A stretch of DNA of 55,887 bases from assembly GCF_000231115.1 (NCBI RefSeq), contig NW_006889834.1:305988-361874 (forward strand). The letters are read 5' to 3'. The first letter of the stretch is position 1. Every line of letters begins with the position of its first letter. The notes under the pieces are model-generated. The model did no database searches. It was not told the origin of the DNA and was given only the letters and a program-made list of their open reading frames with translations. The position numbers and the translations under genes were made by a program. This stretch comes from Vittaforma corneae ATCC 50505 (lineage: Eukaryota; Microsporidia; Nosematidae). Positions 37,807 through 47,575 of the stretch are shown in pieces.

Positions 37807-39346
37807 ATGCTTTGCAAAAAGTCGTCTGGGAAGTTTTGTTGTGAAAAGACTCAGAAGCACAGAATGGGTTTCCATACCTTATCGACGAAAGCTCCAAAGA
37901 GTGTAGGTAAACTGTGCCCAAGAAATAGCCGACTTGACTCGAGGAGCTTTCAGGCCAAAGATCCCGGGCTGGTTTCGCTTGTGTTTGAAATTGACAATGC
38001 AAAACAGAAGCTGTGCATTCCCAAGCACTTAAAGAGGAAAGAATGGTGTATTTCCTTGGATAAAACAAGGTTTTGTGAAATATTGCTAAATATACTCACT
38101 GGCCAGCCGAGCAGTGGGAATGGAAAATCTCCACGGCTTGACTTACCTTTTGAGCAAGCGCAAAATTCCGGCAATTTGGCTGACAATTCCTGCTGTTTAT
38201 TTGACATTCGAGCAGATTCTCCAAGCTCAGCCTCAGATTTAAATAATGATAAGGCTGAACAACCAAGTAAGAAATTAAGAAGCAATTCTGGACAGGCAAC
38301 AAGTGCATCGAGTGAGTATGGCAGCGATTCTGGAGGGACGTTATTCACAAAGGATGATGCCAATTTTATTTTTGATATGCAGCAGGATGGGCTGAATCCA
38401 TTACACACCAATTATTCCGCNNNNNNNNNNNNNNNNNNNNTCAGCCACGTCTATTAGAGAAACTGATGGGTACTTGAATTACAAAATCACAGCGGCGACA
38501 CACTCAAGTGATTGGTGTGGCAATGAAAAACCAAACAAAAAGAGCAAATGCAATGCCAGATACAAGGACGGTACTAGAAGACTACCTGCATTCAAGGGCA
38601 AAGGGAATAATAAAGAAAATAGCAGGAGAGCCATCGTTGCTAGTGGCTCTTCATCTGAAGTACCATCCAATCCCAGCATTGGTTCTAAGGTTGATAATCC
38701 AGATGAGGCATACAGCTTTCAGGAAGTTATGCCTAGAGCTTTAGAATCCTTTTCAACAAAAGGATTCTTCTCACCCTCCAAGCAGAGTTTCAAGTCTATT
38801 GAAACTGCCAATGCAGTTGGGCCATTCGTTGACAAATCCCAAAAACCCATCCAATCCAAGACTGTACAGAAGTGCTCGCATACAAAAGAGCGTCTTATAA
38901 TGAACGGCTTTAAACACTACGATGATCTCGTAATTAGACAGTCCAGCATTCATGGTCTTGGGATTTTTACGCCCGTGTTCATACCTGAAAATACACTAAT
39001 AATGGAGTATAAGGGTGAAATCATTGGAAAATGCATGTCTGACAAACGAGAAAAGCTGTACAAAATGAACAGTATTGATTCAGTTTATATGTTCAGCGTG
39101 TCGGAGGATATGATCATTGACGCAACAATGACGGGCAACAAGGCCAGATACATAAACCATTCATGTAATCCCAACTGTGAGGCAATACACTCCGTTGTTG
39201 ACAAATCCATCAAGTATTGTAGTACTAGGGATATTTTGCCGGATGAAGAGCTGACAATAAATTATAATATGTCCCAAGACATATATGGCGAGAAGTGTAA
39301 TTGCGGGGACTCCGAGTGTAAATCCAACAAAAAAAACCATAAATAA
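37807..39346 (+). CDS. SET-domain histone methyltransferase (SET1-like), interrupted by a 20-N gap
   Basis: One gene is read across the N gap (38421-38440): frames are open on both sides but differ, so the true gap length is not 20. The N-terminal 200 residues are Ser/Asn/Lys-rich with no recognised domain. The C-terminal SET domain begins YDDLVIRQSSIHGLGIF and has IMEYKGEIIG, DKREKLYKM, IDATMTGNKARYINHSCNPNC (cofactor/knot motif), DEELTINYN and a post-SET CNCGDSECKSN. Order and wording match Set1/COMPASS H3K4 methyltransferases slightly better than Set2. RNA-recognition motifs of yeast Set1 are not visible. The AATAAA signal overlaps the stop. Confidence 0.75.
38421..38440. other. Assembly gap (20 N) inside the SET gene
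   Basis: Exactly 20 N, a conventional placeholder size; the reading frames on the two sides disagree unless the gap length changes. Confidence 0.9.
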
Positions 39347-39442
39347 ATACGATTATAAGCAGGACTTTTCATTTCAGTGCCGATTGGCAGCAAGAATACA
39401 ATCTACTATTAAAACTGACACTGCAGCTAACAGCCAAAGACA

Positions 39443-39516
39443 TGCGCACTGCCAGGATCGAACTGGCCCCCTCCTGCGTGTAAAGCAGACGTGATAAGCC
39501 ACTACACTAAGCGCGC
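39443..39516 (-). tRNA. tRNA-Val (anticodon TAC)
   Basis: The 74-base minus-strand sequence folds as a tRNA. Acceptor GCGCGCT pairs with AGTGCGC (one G-U), discriminator A; the D-arm begins GTGTAGTGG; the anticodon stem TCTGC/GCAGG (one T-G) closes the loop TTTACAC with anticodon TAC (valine, GTA codons); variable loop AGGGG; T-arm GCCAG TTCGATC CTGGC. No CCA is encoded and no intron is present. It lies between the convergent end of the SET gene and the start of the propeller protein. Confidence 0.95.
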
Positions 39517-39630
39517 TATGCATGTACTTCCTATTCGTACTTGGCTGCACTACTCTATCTCAAAGACCACATTAAATTGAGCTTTTTAATTCCACCACAG
39601 AAACCGCTTGCTTCAAACTTTGTATATCAC

Positions 39631-39639
39631 AAAAATTTT
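39631..39639 (+). promoter_or_regulatory. A/T start-proximal motif of the propeller gene
   Basis: AAAAATTTT lies 15 bases before the ATG at 39655; a second T-rich run follows and CACC precedes the ATG. Confidence 0.45.
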
Positions 39640-39654
39640 CAATTTTTCTTCACC

Positions 39655-42277
39655 ATGATTCTTCAGCTCGACAAAGTTAGAGAGTCCACGGGAATAAACG
39701 ATCTCAAAAAAATTAAGATCAATGGGGAAGACCGCTTCATAGCCTCTTTTGGCGGAACAATAAGAGTTTACAACGAAACAACGGAAATCCACAATTTTGC
39801 AACACCTTTCAGCGTTTTTCACATTTTTCCATATCAGGATTGCTACTTTCTCGTAGGGCGAAAGCATTACATGGTGTACAAGGGGATTTGCAAGATTGTC
39901 AGAACACGCCTTTGAGTTCGAGTTTGGTCGTGTAGTTAAAATCCTGTCGCTCAGGAATTTTATAATCATATTTTATGAAAATGGGCACTACAACCTCGGA
40001 ACAATAAGGAATTTGGAAATTGAATTGGACGAAGCACCAAATGATGGGCAGTTCTTCAATGTTCTAGGATCTGAGATGTTCGATGACAAAATAGTAATCC
40101 TGGCCAAAACCTTCACTCAAAGCTATCTTCTGACCTACTCACTCGAAAACTGCAAATTTAAAGTTGTTAAAAAGGACATCCAGGGCGGAAATGCCATTGC
40201 CAGGCACTCATCCAGCATGCTTTTGATTTTTAACAAAGAAGGATTGTGGAAGTACCAGGATAAGCTTGTATTTATCAAAGAATTTGCAAACTTCAAAATC
40301 GCCTGTTCATACTTTGACGAGGAAAATAACAGAACGCTGCTGTTTTGCAGCAATGGTGAGGTGATATCGATCAACTCGGACTTTTCACACTTGACGGTTG
40401 GATTTACCAAATCAAAAATAGCATCTGTAGCTAAAATCGGCACCACTTTCTTCTGCGGATCAATCCAGCTATCCTATTTTCTGAGGATTGCCGACCATCT
40501 CATAATATTGAAGGTACTTGGAAATGTCCTTAGTGGCAAAGCAGGCCGCAGTCTTAATGACCACTGCTCTTCTCTGAGATCCCGGCTTTTGTTGAAGCTG
40601 CTGTACCAAAGAGAGCTCAGCTCCGATCCAGTTTCACTGGACCACGGATCTTCAGGCGATTGGCCAATAAAAAAGATCCAAGAGTCTGCCAATATTGCAA
40701 TCGACGATGTAGCCAAAAGACTTCTCGAAATTTGTGAGTTGAGAGATGAAGCACCATGTTTTATGGGATATTATAGAGGTGACCGTTTCTTCATTTTTAG
40801 TTTTGAGCAGTTTAGTGTCATAAACAATTGTTGTTTTGAGCCAGTTGTAAATGCATCGTCCTCTTGCATATTCACATCAAAGAGGATACTGTGCTTTTCG
40901 CAAGAATGCATTTTTCAGTTCAATCTTGAGTGCTCGCGCGTAAAAATTTACCAGGATCTAGCACTGGTCTATTCTTTCGGGTCCTTGTATTTGTTCAATA
41001 CTAGCTCACAATCATTTAAATCATGCAGTGTTTCCTTCGATCTCTGCGACTTTATATTAAGAGACGAAAAGGTTCTGTGCATTGATTTCGACGAAAAAAC
41101 TCACATCATTGAGGAGGCTGGCTTCAATATATTGTATATTGAGAAGCATGCTCTTTCCTTTGACGATCTGTTTGGCGAGCATTGCCAAATGCTATCTTTG
41201 AGCAATTCACAGACCTTCAACTCAAAGTATCTTTGTGATTTTTGCACCGATCTGCCAAAGCCGTTTCTTGTTGCAAACGGCAAAATTTTTACATTAATAG
41301 ATGGTATTAAACCTTATGTTTTGCTTAGCTCGGGCTCGTATATTCATAACATTACCCACTGCAAAAATTATCTGATTGTCTCGGGCTCAAACACCATTGT
41401 TTTTGACACTACAGGTGCAATGACTTCATACTGCAACTTCAAATCTACAAATTCATTCATGGTTGATGATAGCATCTATGCCTGTCTGCCTTCAGGCCAG
41501 ATTCAGCAAATTGTTCCAGAAACATTATGTTTTGCAGAGAACCTCTTCAACGAAAAATATGCTTGTCATACCTGTAAGACTTCGACAGAGATCAGTATTG
41601 ACAGGAAAAGCATCAAGTATTCTCTGGGTACAAGCACACTTGAATATGCAAACTACGTCCAAAAGTTCAGCTGTGCTGTGCGTAAGAATCTCTTTTGTGT
41701 CGGGCTGATTTCTATTAATTTTGATAGAAACAAGCTTGTATTCTTCTCCACAGACAACAAAAAATTGAAGATAAGACACACCATTGAGCTCTCCAGCATG
41801 CCAATATGTGGGTGTGCATATAAAAATAACGTGTGTGTCGTTACCTCTGATAGCATTATGCTGATATCCTTAAAGTACGGAAAGATTAAAATTTCTGAGA
41901 AGATCAAAAATACACATTATCCATGCAAGGGCCTTGAGTTTTACAACGAGAGCACAGTGCTAGTAACAACGCTTGATTGGTTTTATCTGGTAGTAAACCT
42001 AAAGATGAATCTTGTGAAGAAGATCCAAACTGAAAACTTCTGCATTCCTTTTATGATCAATGGAATAGACGGGCATGCAACCAGGAATATGCTGCATTAT
42101 CACGGAGCAGTTATCGACTGCATTGAGGATGTCGCCTACATCGTCAGCCATAAGAATTCAATTCTCATTTTAACCACAAATGGCAGTGTTCTGTTTCTCC
42201 ACACTATTCAGTCTGATACATTTAGGTTTATTTATGACTCTGCACCAAAGGTGATTAACAATCTTGTCGAACACTAA
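39655..42277 (+). CDS. Large beta-propeller-like hypothetical protein, one frameshift
   Basis: About 874 residues once a one-base excess in the G-run 39882-39885 is allowed for; this joins the frame starting MILQLDKVRESTGI (39655) to the one continuing GFARLSEHAFEFEFGRV. The protein is made of short beta strands with repeated hydrophobic-aromatic patterns (RNFIIIFYENGHY, KRILCFSQECIFQF, SILILTTNGSVLF), suggesting one or two beta-propellers, with a helical insert near residue 300. The overall look is like the APC1, CPSF160 or SF3B3 scaffold class, but I find no diagnostic motif. An A/T motif (39631-39639) 15 bases upstream supports the start. Confidence 0.6.
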
Positions 42278-42413
42278 ATAATTAACTGTATTTATTCTTT
42301 ATTACCTGTTCTGTATCTCTGGCCGATGTTTAACGTTTGAAACCAACGTAAAATGCAGATGATGTAGAGTGTATGTGGCATGCTATTTCAATATAATGTC
42401 AACTGGCAAGCCT

Positions 42414-43319
42414 TTACCATTCAACCCGAAAGGTCCTCTTTTTAGGAATGATAAACTGCCTTTCTTCAGTGTCAAAATGCACCGACCCATGTCGTTCGAC
42501 TGAAATGACACGTTCCAAAACCTCATCTGAATTTCTCAGCTGGGCAGGCCCATTTATACACCCACTTTTGCAGATTCTAAGCTCCACAAATCCACATTGG
42601 CTACTGTGCTTCGCTTTGTTTAGATGGTTTATGCAGCTTTCAATTCCCGATACTTCCATAATGTCCTGGCTATGCGATACCTCCCACGGCAAAACCTCAT
42701 ACTCTATTGAGTTTTCAGGATGAAATTTATCCTTCAGAAACTCATAAAACTCCTTTGTTCCCAGAAAATAGCTGATGTCAGTGTTGTCTCTTCTCAGCTC
42801 GTCTTTTTTGTCATAGCACTGCATGACACTGACTATTTTATGATCTTTGATACTTGGTGCATGGTTTTTACCGCCATTCGTAATAAAATCGGCTGCTGTT
42901 TGCTGGAAGGTCTTTCTTGTTGAAAGCATCGGAATTAGGCTTGGAAACACTCGCTCTACATACAGAACCACAGCCGGACATTCGCTTGAAATGCCCACTT
43001 CTGTGCCTTTTCTGAAATACGAAGTATCTACAACTTTGTAAACACTAAAATGCTCTTTTAGAAACTTAACTAGAGACTTTTCAAACGAACAGTAGTTGAT
43101 TTCTGGATATAGCCGACTGATGTTTTCTTTGGACTGGCTGGAAAGGATAAAAGAGTATGTTTGGTCCTTGTTACTGAGAAACGATGTATCGACTCTGAAG
43201 CTCTCTTTCTCAGAGGCAGTTATACATCCGCTGCAAGCTAAGCAATCTGCGAGGCTAATTCTGTCTGGCTTTATGCAGGATGAAGAGCTTGGGAGATCGG
43301 TTTGGAAAAATCTACTCAT
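42414..43319 (-). CDS. NAR1: Cytosolic Fe-S assembly factor NAR1
   Basis: A 301-residue Fe-only-hydrogenase-like protein matching NAR1/NARFL, which hands Fe-S clusters from the scaffold to targets in the cytosolic iron-sulfur assembly pathway. The N-terminal ferredoxin-like cluster site is RISLADCLACSGCITASE with an extra upstream Cys (SSSSCIKP). The H-cluster-like cysteines are seen in IVSVMQCYDKKDELRR and FVELRICKSGCINGPAQL, in the positions of the 'MPCYDKK' and 'ACP.GC..G' motifs. It is shorter than yeast Nar1 (491). The ATG at 43319 is the first in frame. It is divergent from the syntaxin, with 135 bases between starts. Confidence 0.88.
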   Translation of the reverse strand: MSRFFQTDLPSSSSCIKPDRISLADCLACSGCITASEKESFRVDTSFLSNKDQTYSFILSSQSKENISRLYPEINYCSFEKSLVKFLKEHFSVYKVVDTSYFRKGTEVGISSECPAVVLYVERVFPSLIPMLSTRKTFQQTAADFITNGGKNHAPSIKDHKIVSVMQCYDKKDELRRDNTDISYFLGTKEFYEFLKDKFHPENSIEYEVLPWEVSHSQDIMEVSGIESCINHLNKAKHSSQCGFVELRICKSGCINGPAQLRNSDEVLERVISVERHGSVHFDTEERQFIIPKKRTFRVEW

Positions 43320-43435
43320 AGGGGGCAAAGCCACTGCTCTATAGTAATCATGGGTCTAAATTTACATAGTCTCTGATGCCGACATGAAGCACATCTTTCA
43401 CCGTGGCTTGCCATTTCCACTTTGTTAGTATGTAC

Positions 43436-43442
43436 AAAATTT
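43436..43442 (+). promoter_or_regulatory. A/T start-proximal motif of the syntaxin gene
   Basis: AAAATTT lies 12 bases before the ATG at 43455. Confidence 0.4.
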
Positions 43443-43454
43443 AGGCCTTGCTAT

Positions 43455-44160
43455 ATGGACAGAACAAAAGAGTTTTTCTCCATTGTGGAACTTACAGAAA
43501 TACCACAAAATGCATTTGAGCAGCCATCTTTTTTCGAAGACATCAATGGAATAGAACAAGAGATCGACAAAGCATATTCGTCCCTCTCAAAACTTACAAG
43601 CTATGAGTCTTTCAAGGCACAAGCACTCCTAAACCAATGGCCGATTGCTCAAGGAATACAAAAGCACATCCATGGTAGACGACAGTGGATCCAAGGACTA
43701 CCAAGAGGTGCTTTCAAACCTGAGGAGCATGGTTAACACGAAATTTTTAAAATACACCTTAAAATTAAACGAGATGAGGCGGAAGCTTCAGCGGGAGGCA
43801 TTAGAAGCACCAAGTGCTCCCAAAGAAGTCAACAGCAGAGAGACCAGCACTTCGTTGCTAATGGAGGAGCAAGAACACCAACAGAAGAATGAGTTTATGG
43901 AAGAAAGAAAAAGAATCGTCAAAAGCATAAATGAAATAGGACAGATTGTGGAGGATATTTCAATCCATGTTAGGCTGCAGGAAGAACAGCTAAAGAGGAT
44001 TGACGATATTGTAATTCAGAGTGATAAGTGGTCCAAGAAGGCTCTCAACGAGCTGAATGATATTTGGTTTGCAGTTCGATCCAATAGAAAAACCATCGTG
44101 AAGTTCTTTGTCTTCTGGATTTTGGTTATTTTGCTGTTTTGGGGCCTAAGGAAGATATAA
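43455..44160 (+). CDS. Syntaxin (SED5-like Qa-SNARE), one frameshift
   Basis: About 234 residues. The N-terminal piece (43455 to about 43635) begins MDRTKEFFSIVELTEIPQNA and is helical; the rest is in the next frame and contains a helical linker, the SNARE motif (EERKRIVKSINEIGQIVEDI, IHVRLQEEQLKRIDDIV, SKKALNELNDIW) with the central glutamine in the RLQEEQ position, and a C-terminal membrane anchor (TIVKFFVFWILVILLFWGL). It resembles Sed5/syntaxin-5, which mediates ER-Golgi fusion. One extra base near 43631-43642 explains the split; dropping it gives a continuous helix (ALLNNGRLLKEYK). The Habc domain is short. Confidence 0.75.
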
Positions 44161-44309
44161 GCTAGATCTGGAAATCGCCTTTAACAGTATGGATTTGAGC
44201 GAGCATTTATGCATGCCGAACTTTTATTAAATTTTTGCCAACAATTGATGTCTGAGGCTTGTTTTGTTATTAGATATGGCTGCAGTATATCAGACTGTTT
44301 TTGGCTAGT

Positions 44310-44924
44310 TTAGTCAAACTTAGTTGTGCTCTTGGGTTTTTCCATAGCATTCAAGTAGTTGCTTGTAAAGATTGTAAATCTCCTATCCTTTTCTTCGCAA
44401 TCATCCATGAGGTGCGATGAGCTAAAACACAGCGGACAGCTCATAACAAAATTGGCCATTCTGTTTCTGTTCACAAGCTTGTATCGTCGCCAGATCCTTG
44501 GACACTCATCAACATAGTGGCGCTGTGCGGGACAAAGGTTGCACAGCCTATGCTCTAGCGGCCTATCTCTGCAAAAACGATAGGCATGGCCCAGTCTGAA
44601 GCAATTATCACACAATAGATAGTCACAAGGTTTACCTTTGTGCATAGTACTGCAGTATATGCAGCTTCTTTCTTGCTCTTGCGTGCAGTCTCTTGAAACA
44701 TGTCCTACTTCACCACACTTGTAGCAAACTGTGGTGTCTTCAAAGTATCGTCTTTTGTCATTCTTTACTGATGTTACAGCCCTCGAGGTATCCAGAGAAA
44801 CAGATTCTCTGTGAAACATCATGCTGAGAAGATCATACTTGTCAATATCTTCGTCTATGTCTATGATTTGATTTCCATCTACAATCCGAATTTTTGAAAA
44901 TATTGAGTCTGTGTCCTCTGGCAT
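44310..44924 (-). CDS. Zinc-knuckle protein, AIR1/AIR2 (TRAMP complex)-like
   Basis: A 204-residue protein with five zinc knuckles: CYKCGEVGHVSRDC, a shortened CIYCSTMHKGKPC, CDNCFRLGHAYRFC, CNLCPAQRHYVDEC and CPLCFSSSHLMDDC. Five tandem CCHC knuckles with a WRRYKL segment between the fourth and fifth are the layout of Air1/Air2 and ZCCHC7, RNA-binding partners of the poly(A) polymerase Trf4 in the TRAMP nuclear surveillance complex. The N-terminal 75 residues are acidic. The first ATG in frame is at 44924. The three genes upstream on the same strand are also RNA-decay factors. Confidence 0.78.
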   Translation of the reverse strand: MPEDTDSIFSKIRIVDGNQIIDIDEDIDKYDLLSMMFHRESVSLDTSRAVTSVKNDKRRYFEDTTVCYKCGEVGHVSRDCTQEQERSCIYCSTMHKGKPCDYLLCDNCFRLGHAYRFCRDRPLEHRLCNLCPAQRHYVDECPRIWRRYKLVNRNRMANFVMSCPLCFSSSHLMDDCEEKDRRFTIFTSNYLNAMEKPKSTTKFD

Positions 44925-45076
44925 GGCCAAAGGATTTTCACAGATAAAATGCACAGAGCAAAGCCTGGTTGAAAAAACTCAGTGTGGAGTGAGCTCCTGC
45001 TGGTTTCTATTTCAGCAAAATTATACATGCAGAATACTGCCACAAAAACAAGGTACAGCTACTTTCAACATTTAAT

Positions 45077-45409
45077 TCACAATGGGTGAAGATCGCCGTC
45101 GCAAACCATTGTTATTGCCTTGCCAAAAACGACAGTTATTTTTCTATTTTCATCCTCAATGACACAGTTTGCAACTTCATCATATCCTAGCAATTTTCCT
45201 TTTACAGCCTCTCCTCCAAATGTGATTATTGAAACATGGGTATTTTTAAACCTCCTCAAATCATTGAACAGTGTCCTCTTTGGCGGCTTTTCAGACCTTT
45301 CTGCCATGTGTCTGCCAACATCTTCGAGCAACTCATCTTCATAGCCACATTGAACTTCTCCATTTTTTTCTGGAAAAGGCGCTTTGTCCTCAGTCGATGA
45401 ATTTTCCAT
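45077..45409 (-). CDS. LSM7-like Sm protein
   Basis: A 110-residue Sm-like protein. The Sm1 motif (HVSIITFGGEAVKGKLLGYDEVANCVIED) is clear; Sm2 is short (ITVVFGKAITMVCDGD). Ring subunits of this kind form LSM1-7, which activates mRNA decapping, and LSM2-8, which binds U6 snRNA. The acidic tail before the fold and the form of the loop favour LSM7, but LSM5 or LSM1 are possible. The ATG at 45409 is preferred; an earlier in-frame ATG at 45490 adds an aromatic extension with no counterpart in the family. The gene lies 126 bases downstream of the RBM26-like gene on the same strand. Confidence 0.7.
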   Translation of the reverse strand: MENSSTEDKAPFPEKNGEVQCGYEDELLEDVGRHMAERSEKPPKRTLFNDLRRFKNTHVSIITFGGEAVKGKLLGYDEVANCVIEDENRKITVVFGKAITMVCDGDLHPL

Positions 45410-45535
45410 TGCCAGGGTGGTCAGGAGAGAAGGCTTTATGCACATCCAATAAATGTTGCAAACCCATTGCAGGTAGTGATAAAAATCCATATGGATTACT
45501 GAGTAAACTCAGCTTAGATATTTAATTTAACCAAT

Positions 45536-46360
45536 TTATTCGGCAAACATGTTGTAGTATATGCTCGATTCAATGTCAATACTGGCTTCTTCATTCTTCT
45601 GGCTTGAAGCAAGTGACTCGCAGTATTTCTTATCTGTAGACAGAACATGATGTCTGATTTTAAAAGTCACCATTTTAAGCTCAGACAAAACATCAGAGTC
45701 AAACGAAACAGTAAGGCGGTCAAGCAGGTCTTTCTGGTCCTGAAACAGCTGGTTCAAATCTACCTTTTTATTTTGATCCAGCGGTACATTTATATTAAAA
45801 AACTTTTTAATCTCAGGGTCGTCGAGGACAAAACCAGCACACTCGACAAGCCTTCTGGCACAGTCGGGATCTTCAAATACTACCAGGTACTTTCCCTTAT
45901 TCAGCCTTCTTACTGATGTAATGACTCCGTATTTCTGTGCATACTCTTTGAGTTCCTCAATTGAGAACCTTGACTCATCCACCTTATTGAATATAACCTC
46001 AGAATTATCAATTTTGAACTTCTTACTCGCAGAGGTCTCGGCTGCCGCACTTTTTTTTGATCCCACAAGCTCGTCCTCGTCATGTGCAAACAGGCAGATG
46101 GGCCGGTTGCAGTTTGACGCATCTTTGCACATCTTCTTTCTAAACATAAACAGCTTGTCTACAAAGCTTTTAGTACCGTCTTTTAGCAGTGGCTCTAAGG
46201 CTCTCATCACGTCTATGTAATGGTTCTTTGATTCTTTTACAGTATACTCAATAGTGGATACAATGATGGGGCCCAGATCTGGATATTCGTGTTTTATGTA
46301 AGCCAGAAGTGTTGGTGCCAGCGGCATTGTCAGCTTATTTCTCTGTTGATCTGTATTCAT
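45536..46360 (-). CDS. RBM26/Rmn1-like protein (helical PWI-like, CCCH, RRM)
   Basis: A 274-residue RNA-binding protein with three blocks. Residues about 10-80 are helical and PWI-like; CKDASNCNRPICLFAH (about 85-100) is a C-x5-C-x4-C-x3-H zinc finger; residues about 120-195 form an RNA-recognition motif (VIFNKVDESRFSIEEL, GVITSVRRLNKGKYLVVFED). This order is that of RBM26/RBM27 in animals and Rmn1 in fission yeast, parts of nuclear RNA-surveillance complexes (PAXT/MTREC). The C-terminal part is helical. Start is a clean ATG with an A/T motif (46381-46390) 20 bases away. The stop TAA is inside AATAAA. Confidence 0.72.
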   Translation of the reverse strand: MNTDQQRNKLTMPLAPTLLAYIKHEYPDLGPIIVSTIEYTVKESKNHYIDVMRALEPLLKDGTKSFVDKLFMFRKKMCKDASNCNRPICLFAHDEDELVGSKKSAAAETSASKKFKIDNSEVIFNKVDESRFSIEELKEYAQKYGVITSVRRLNKGKYLVVFEDPDCARRLVECAGFVLDDPEIKKFFNINVPLDQNKKVDLNQLFQDQKDLLDRLTVSFDSDVLSELKMVTFKIRHHVLSTDKKYCESLASSQKNEEASIDIESSIYYNMFAE

Positions 46361-46478
46361 CTGGCCTGTGTGGACAACTTAAAAATTTTTAATTGCTAAA
46401 TAGCAAGAAAGAAGTGAAGGCATATCACTTTGCTGAACATGTGTACCCGTGTTCTTCAAAAACTGAAGGTATTTAGCA

Positions 46479-47303
46479 TCAAAGCACAGTGGATTTTAAA
46501 GAAATAGTTGATTTTAAAATGCTTTGAGAAGAAATGGAATAAACAAAATATTTATGTTTGCCTGATATAGGAAATATCCTTGCGATAGTAGTCTTATCTA
46601 TCTTGATATTCTTTAAGAGCGTGTCAAAATATATGAACTTTCCGCACGACTCCAGACTATGCAGACCATTTGAAATATCTGCAATATTCAACAGCAGATG
46701 CGAGCACTTGCCTTGATAATCAAAGAACAAGCACACCTGGCTGTGACTAATGTTCATCCCGCTCAGCAGCTGGTAGGTTTTCTGCCTGAGAAAGTCAAGA
46801 TTTTCAATATTGGCTAGCTCTCGGACTGAGTGAATTTCCGGGCTCTTGAAAAGACAATGCCAGACTAATGCGTCGGTGTCTTCGGAAAATATGAGAAAGC
46901 TGTCATCTTCATACAGCCTTCTTGATAATTCTCTACTTTTAATTGTCTTGGCCTCTGATTTAATGTAGGCATCATAAGACTCGCAGTAGTATTCATATAG
47001 ACATGTGCCACGTGCCAACACACTTTCATCAATCGGGTGCTTCAGTGTTACATCGCATTCCAATTCACATTCAACATTTGCGCTTTCGTAAACATCATTT
47101 TTAATGTGGGGCACATGCTTCCTGGCTTTTACATCCTCAAGCACAGAGAGATCAATTGTGGGATAGCAAATCTCAATGACAGCTCCGTGCTGTCCATTTT
47201 CAACATGCAAAACTGTGTTTTTACTTGTTTCAATCAACTTTTTCATGTTCATTGCAGGATCCGCCATAGATAGAAGGGGAGCTAGGGCCAAAAATATTGG
47301 CAT
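46479..47303 (-). CDS. Scavenger decapping enzyme DcpS-like protein with degenerate HIT motif
   Basis: A 274-residue protein aligning with DcpS (Dcs1), which hydrolyses cap remnants after 3'-5' mRNA decay. Landmarks: an N-terminal domain with KNDVYESA and KHPIDESVLA (the 'PAT...K' region), then HSVRELANIENLDFLRQKTY corresponding to 'RSLRDL...LPLLR', then VCLFFDY. The family's catalytic HxHxHx tract is replaced by SHLLLNI, so the second (nucleophilic) and third histidines are lost. The protein may therefore bind caps without hydrolysing them, or be a regulator. The ATG at 47303 gives a hydrophobic start (MPIFLALAPLLSMAD), which could also be a signal peptide; an ATG at 47267 removes it. Confidence 0.6.
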   Translation of the reverse strand: MPIFLALAPLLSMADPAMNMKKLIETSKNTVLHVENGQHGAVIEICYPTIDLSVLEDVKARKHVPHIKNDVYESANVECELECDVTLKHPIDESVLARGTCLYEYYCESYDAYIKSEAKTIKSRELSRRLYEDDSFLIFSEDTDALVWHCLFKSPEIHSVRELANIENLDFLRQKTYQLLSGMNISHSQVCLFFDYQGKCSHLLLNIADISNGLHSLESCGKFIYFDTLLKNIKIDKTTIARIFPISGKHKYFVYSISSQSILKSTISLKSTVL

Positions 47304-47556
47304 AGTGAGCAAGATTTTGTTTAATCTCTGGCAAGCTAGCCTTGTATTAATATGCTAATGTCCTTATATTTCATTACAACAAAAGCGTCGTTTGCTCATC
47401 CCCGAACAGATGCAGGAGTAATGCGGTTAAAAGCACAATCCTGCGATTCCACCAACATGAATTTCAATTAGCTCTCCAAAGAAAATAGGCAGCAAAAGCC
47501 ACACCAGGGTCGTAATAGGCACTCTACTTATTGTTATGTAGACTATTGCTAGAATG

Positions 47557-47565
47557 AAAAATTTT
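47557..47565 (+). promoter_or_regulatory. A/T start-proximal motif of GluRS
   Basis: AAAAATTTT lies 10 bases before the GluRS ATG. Confidence 0.45.
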
Positions 47566-47575
47566 ACATCATCCT

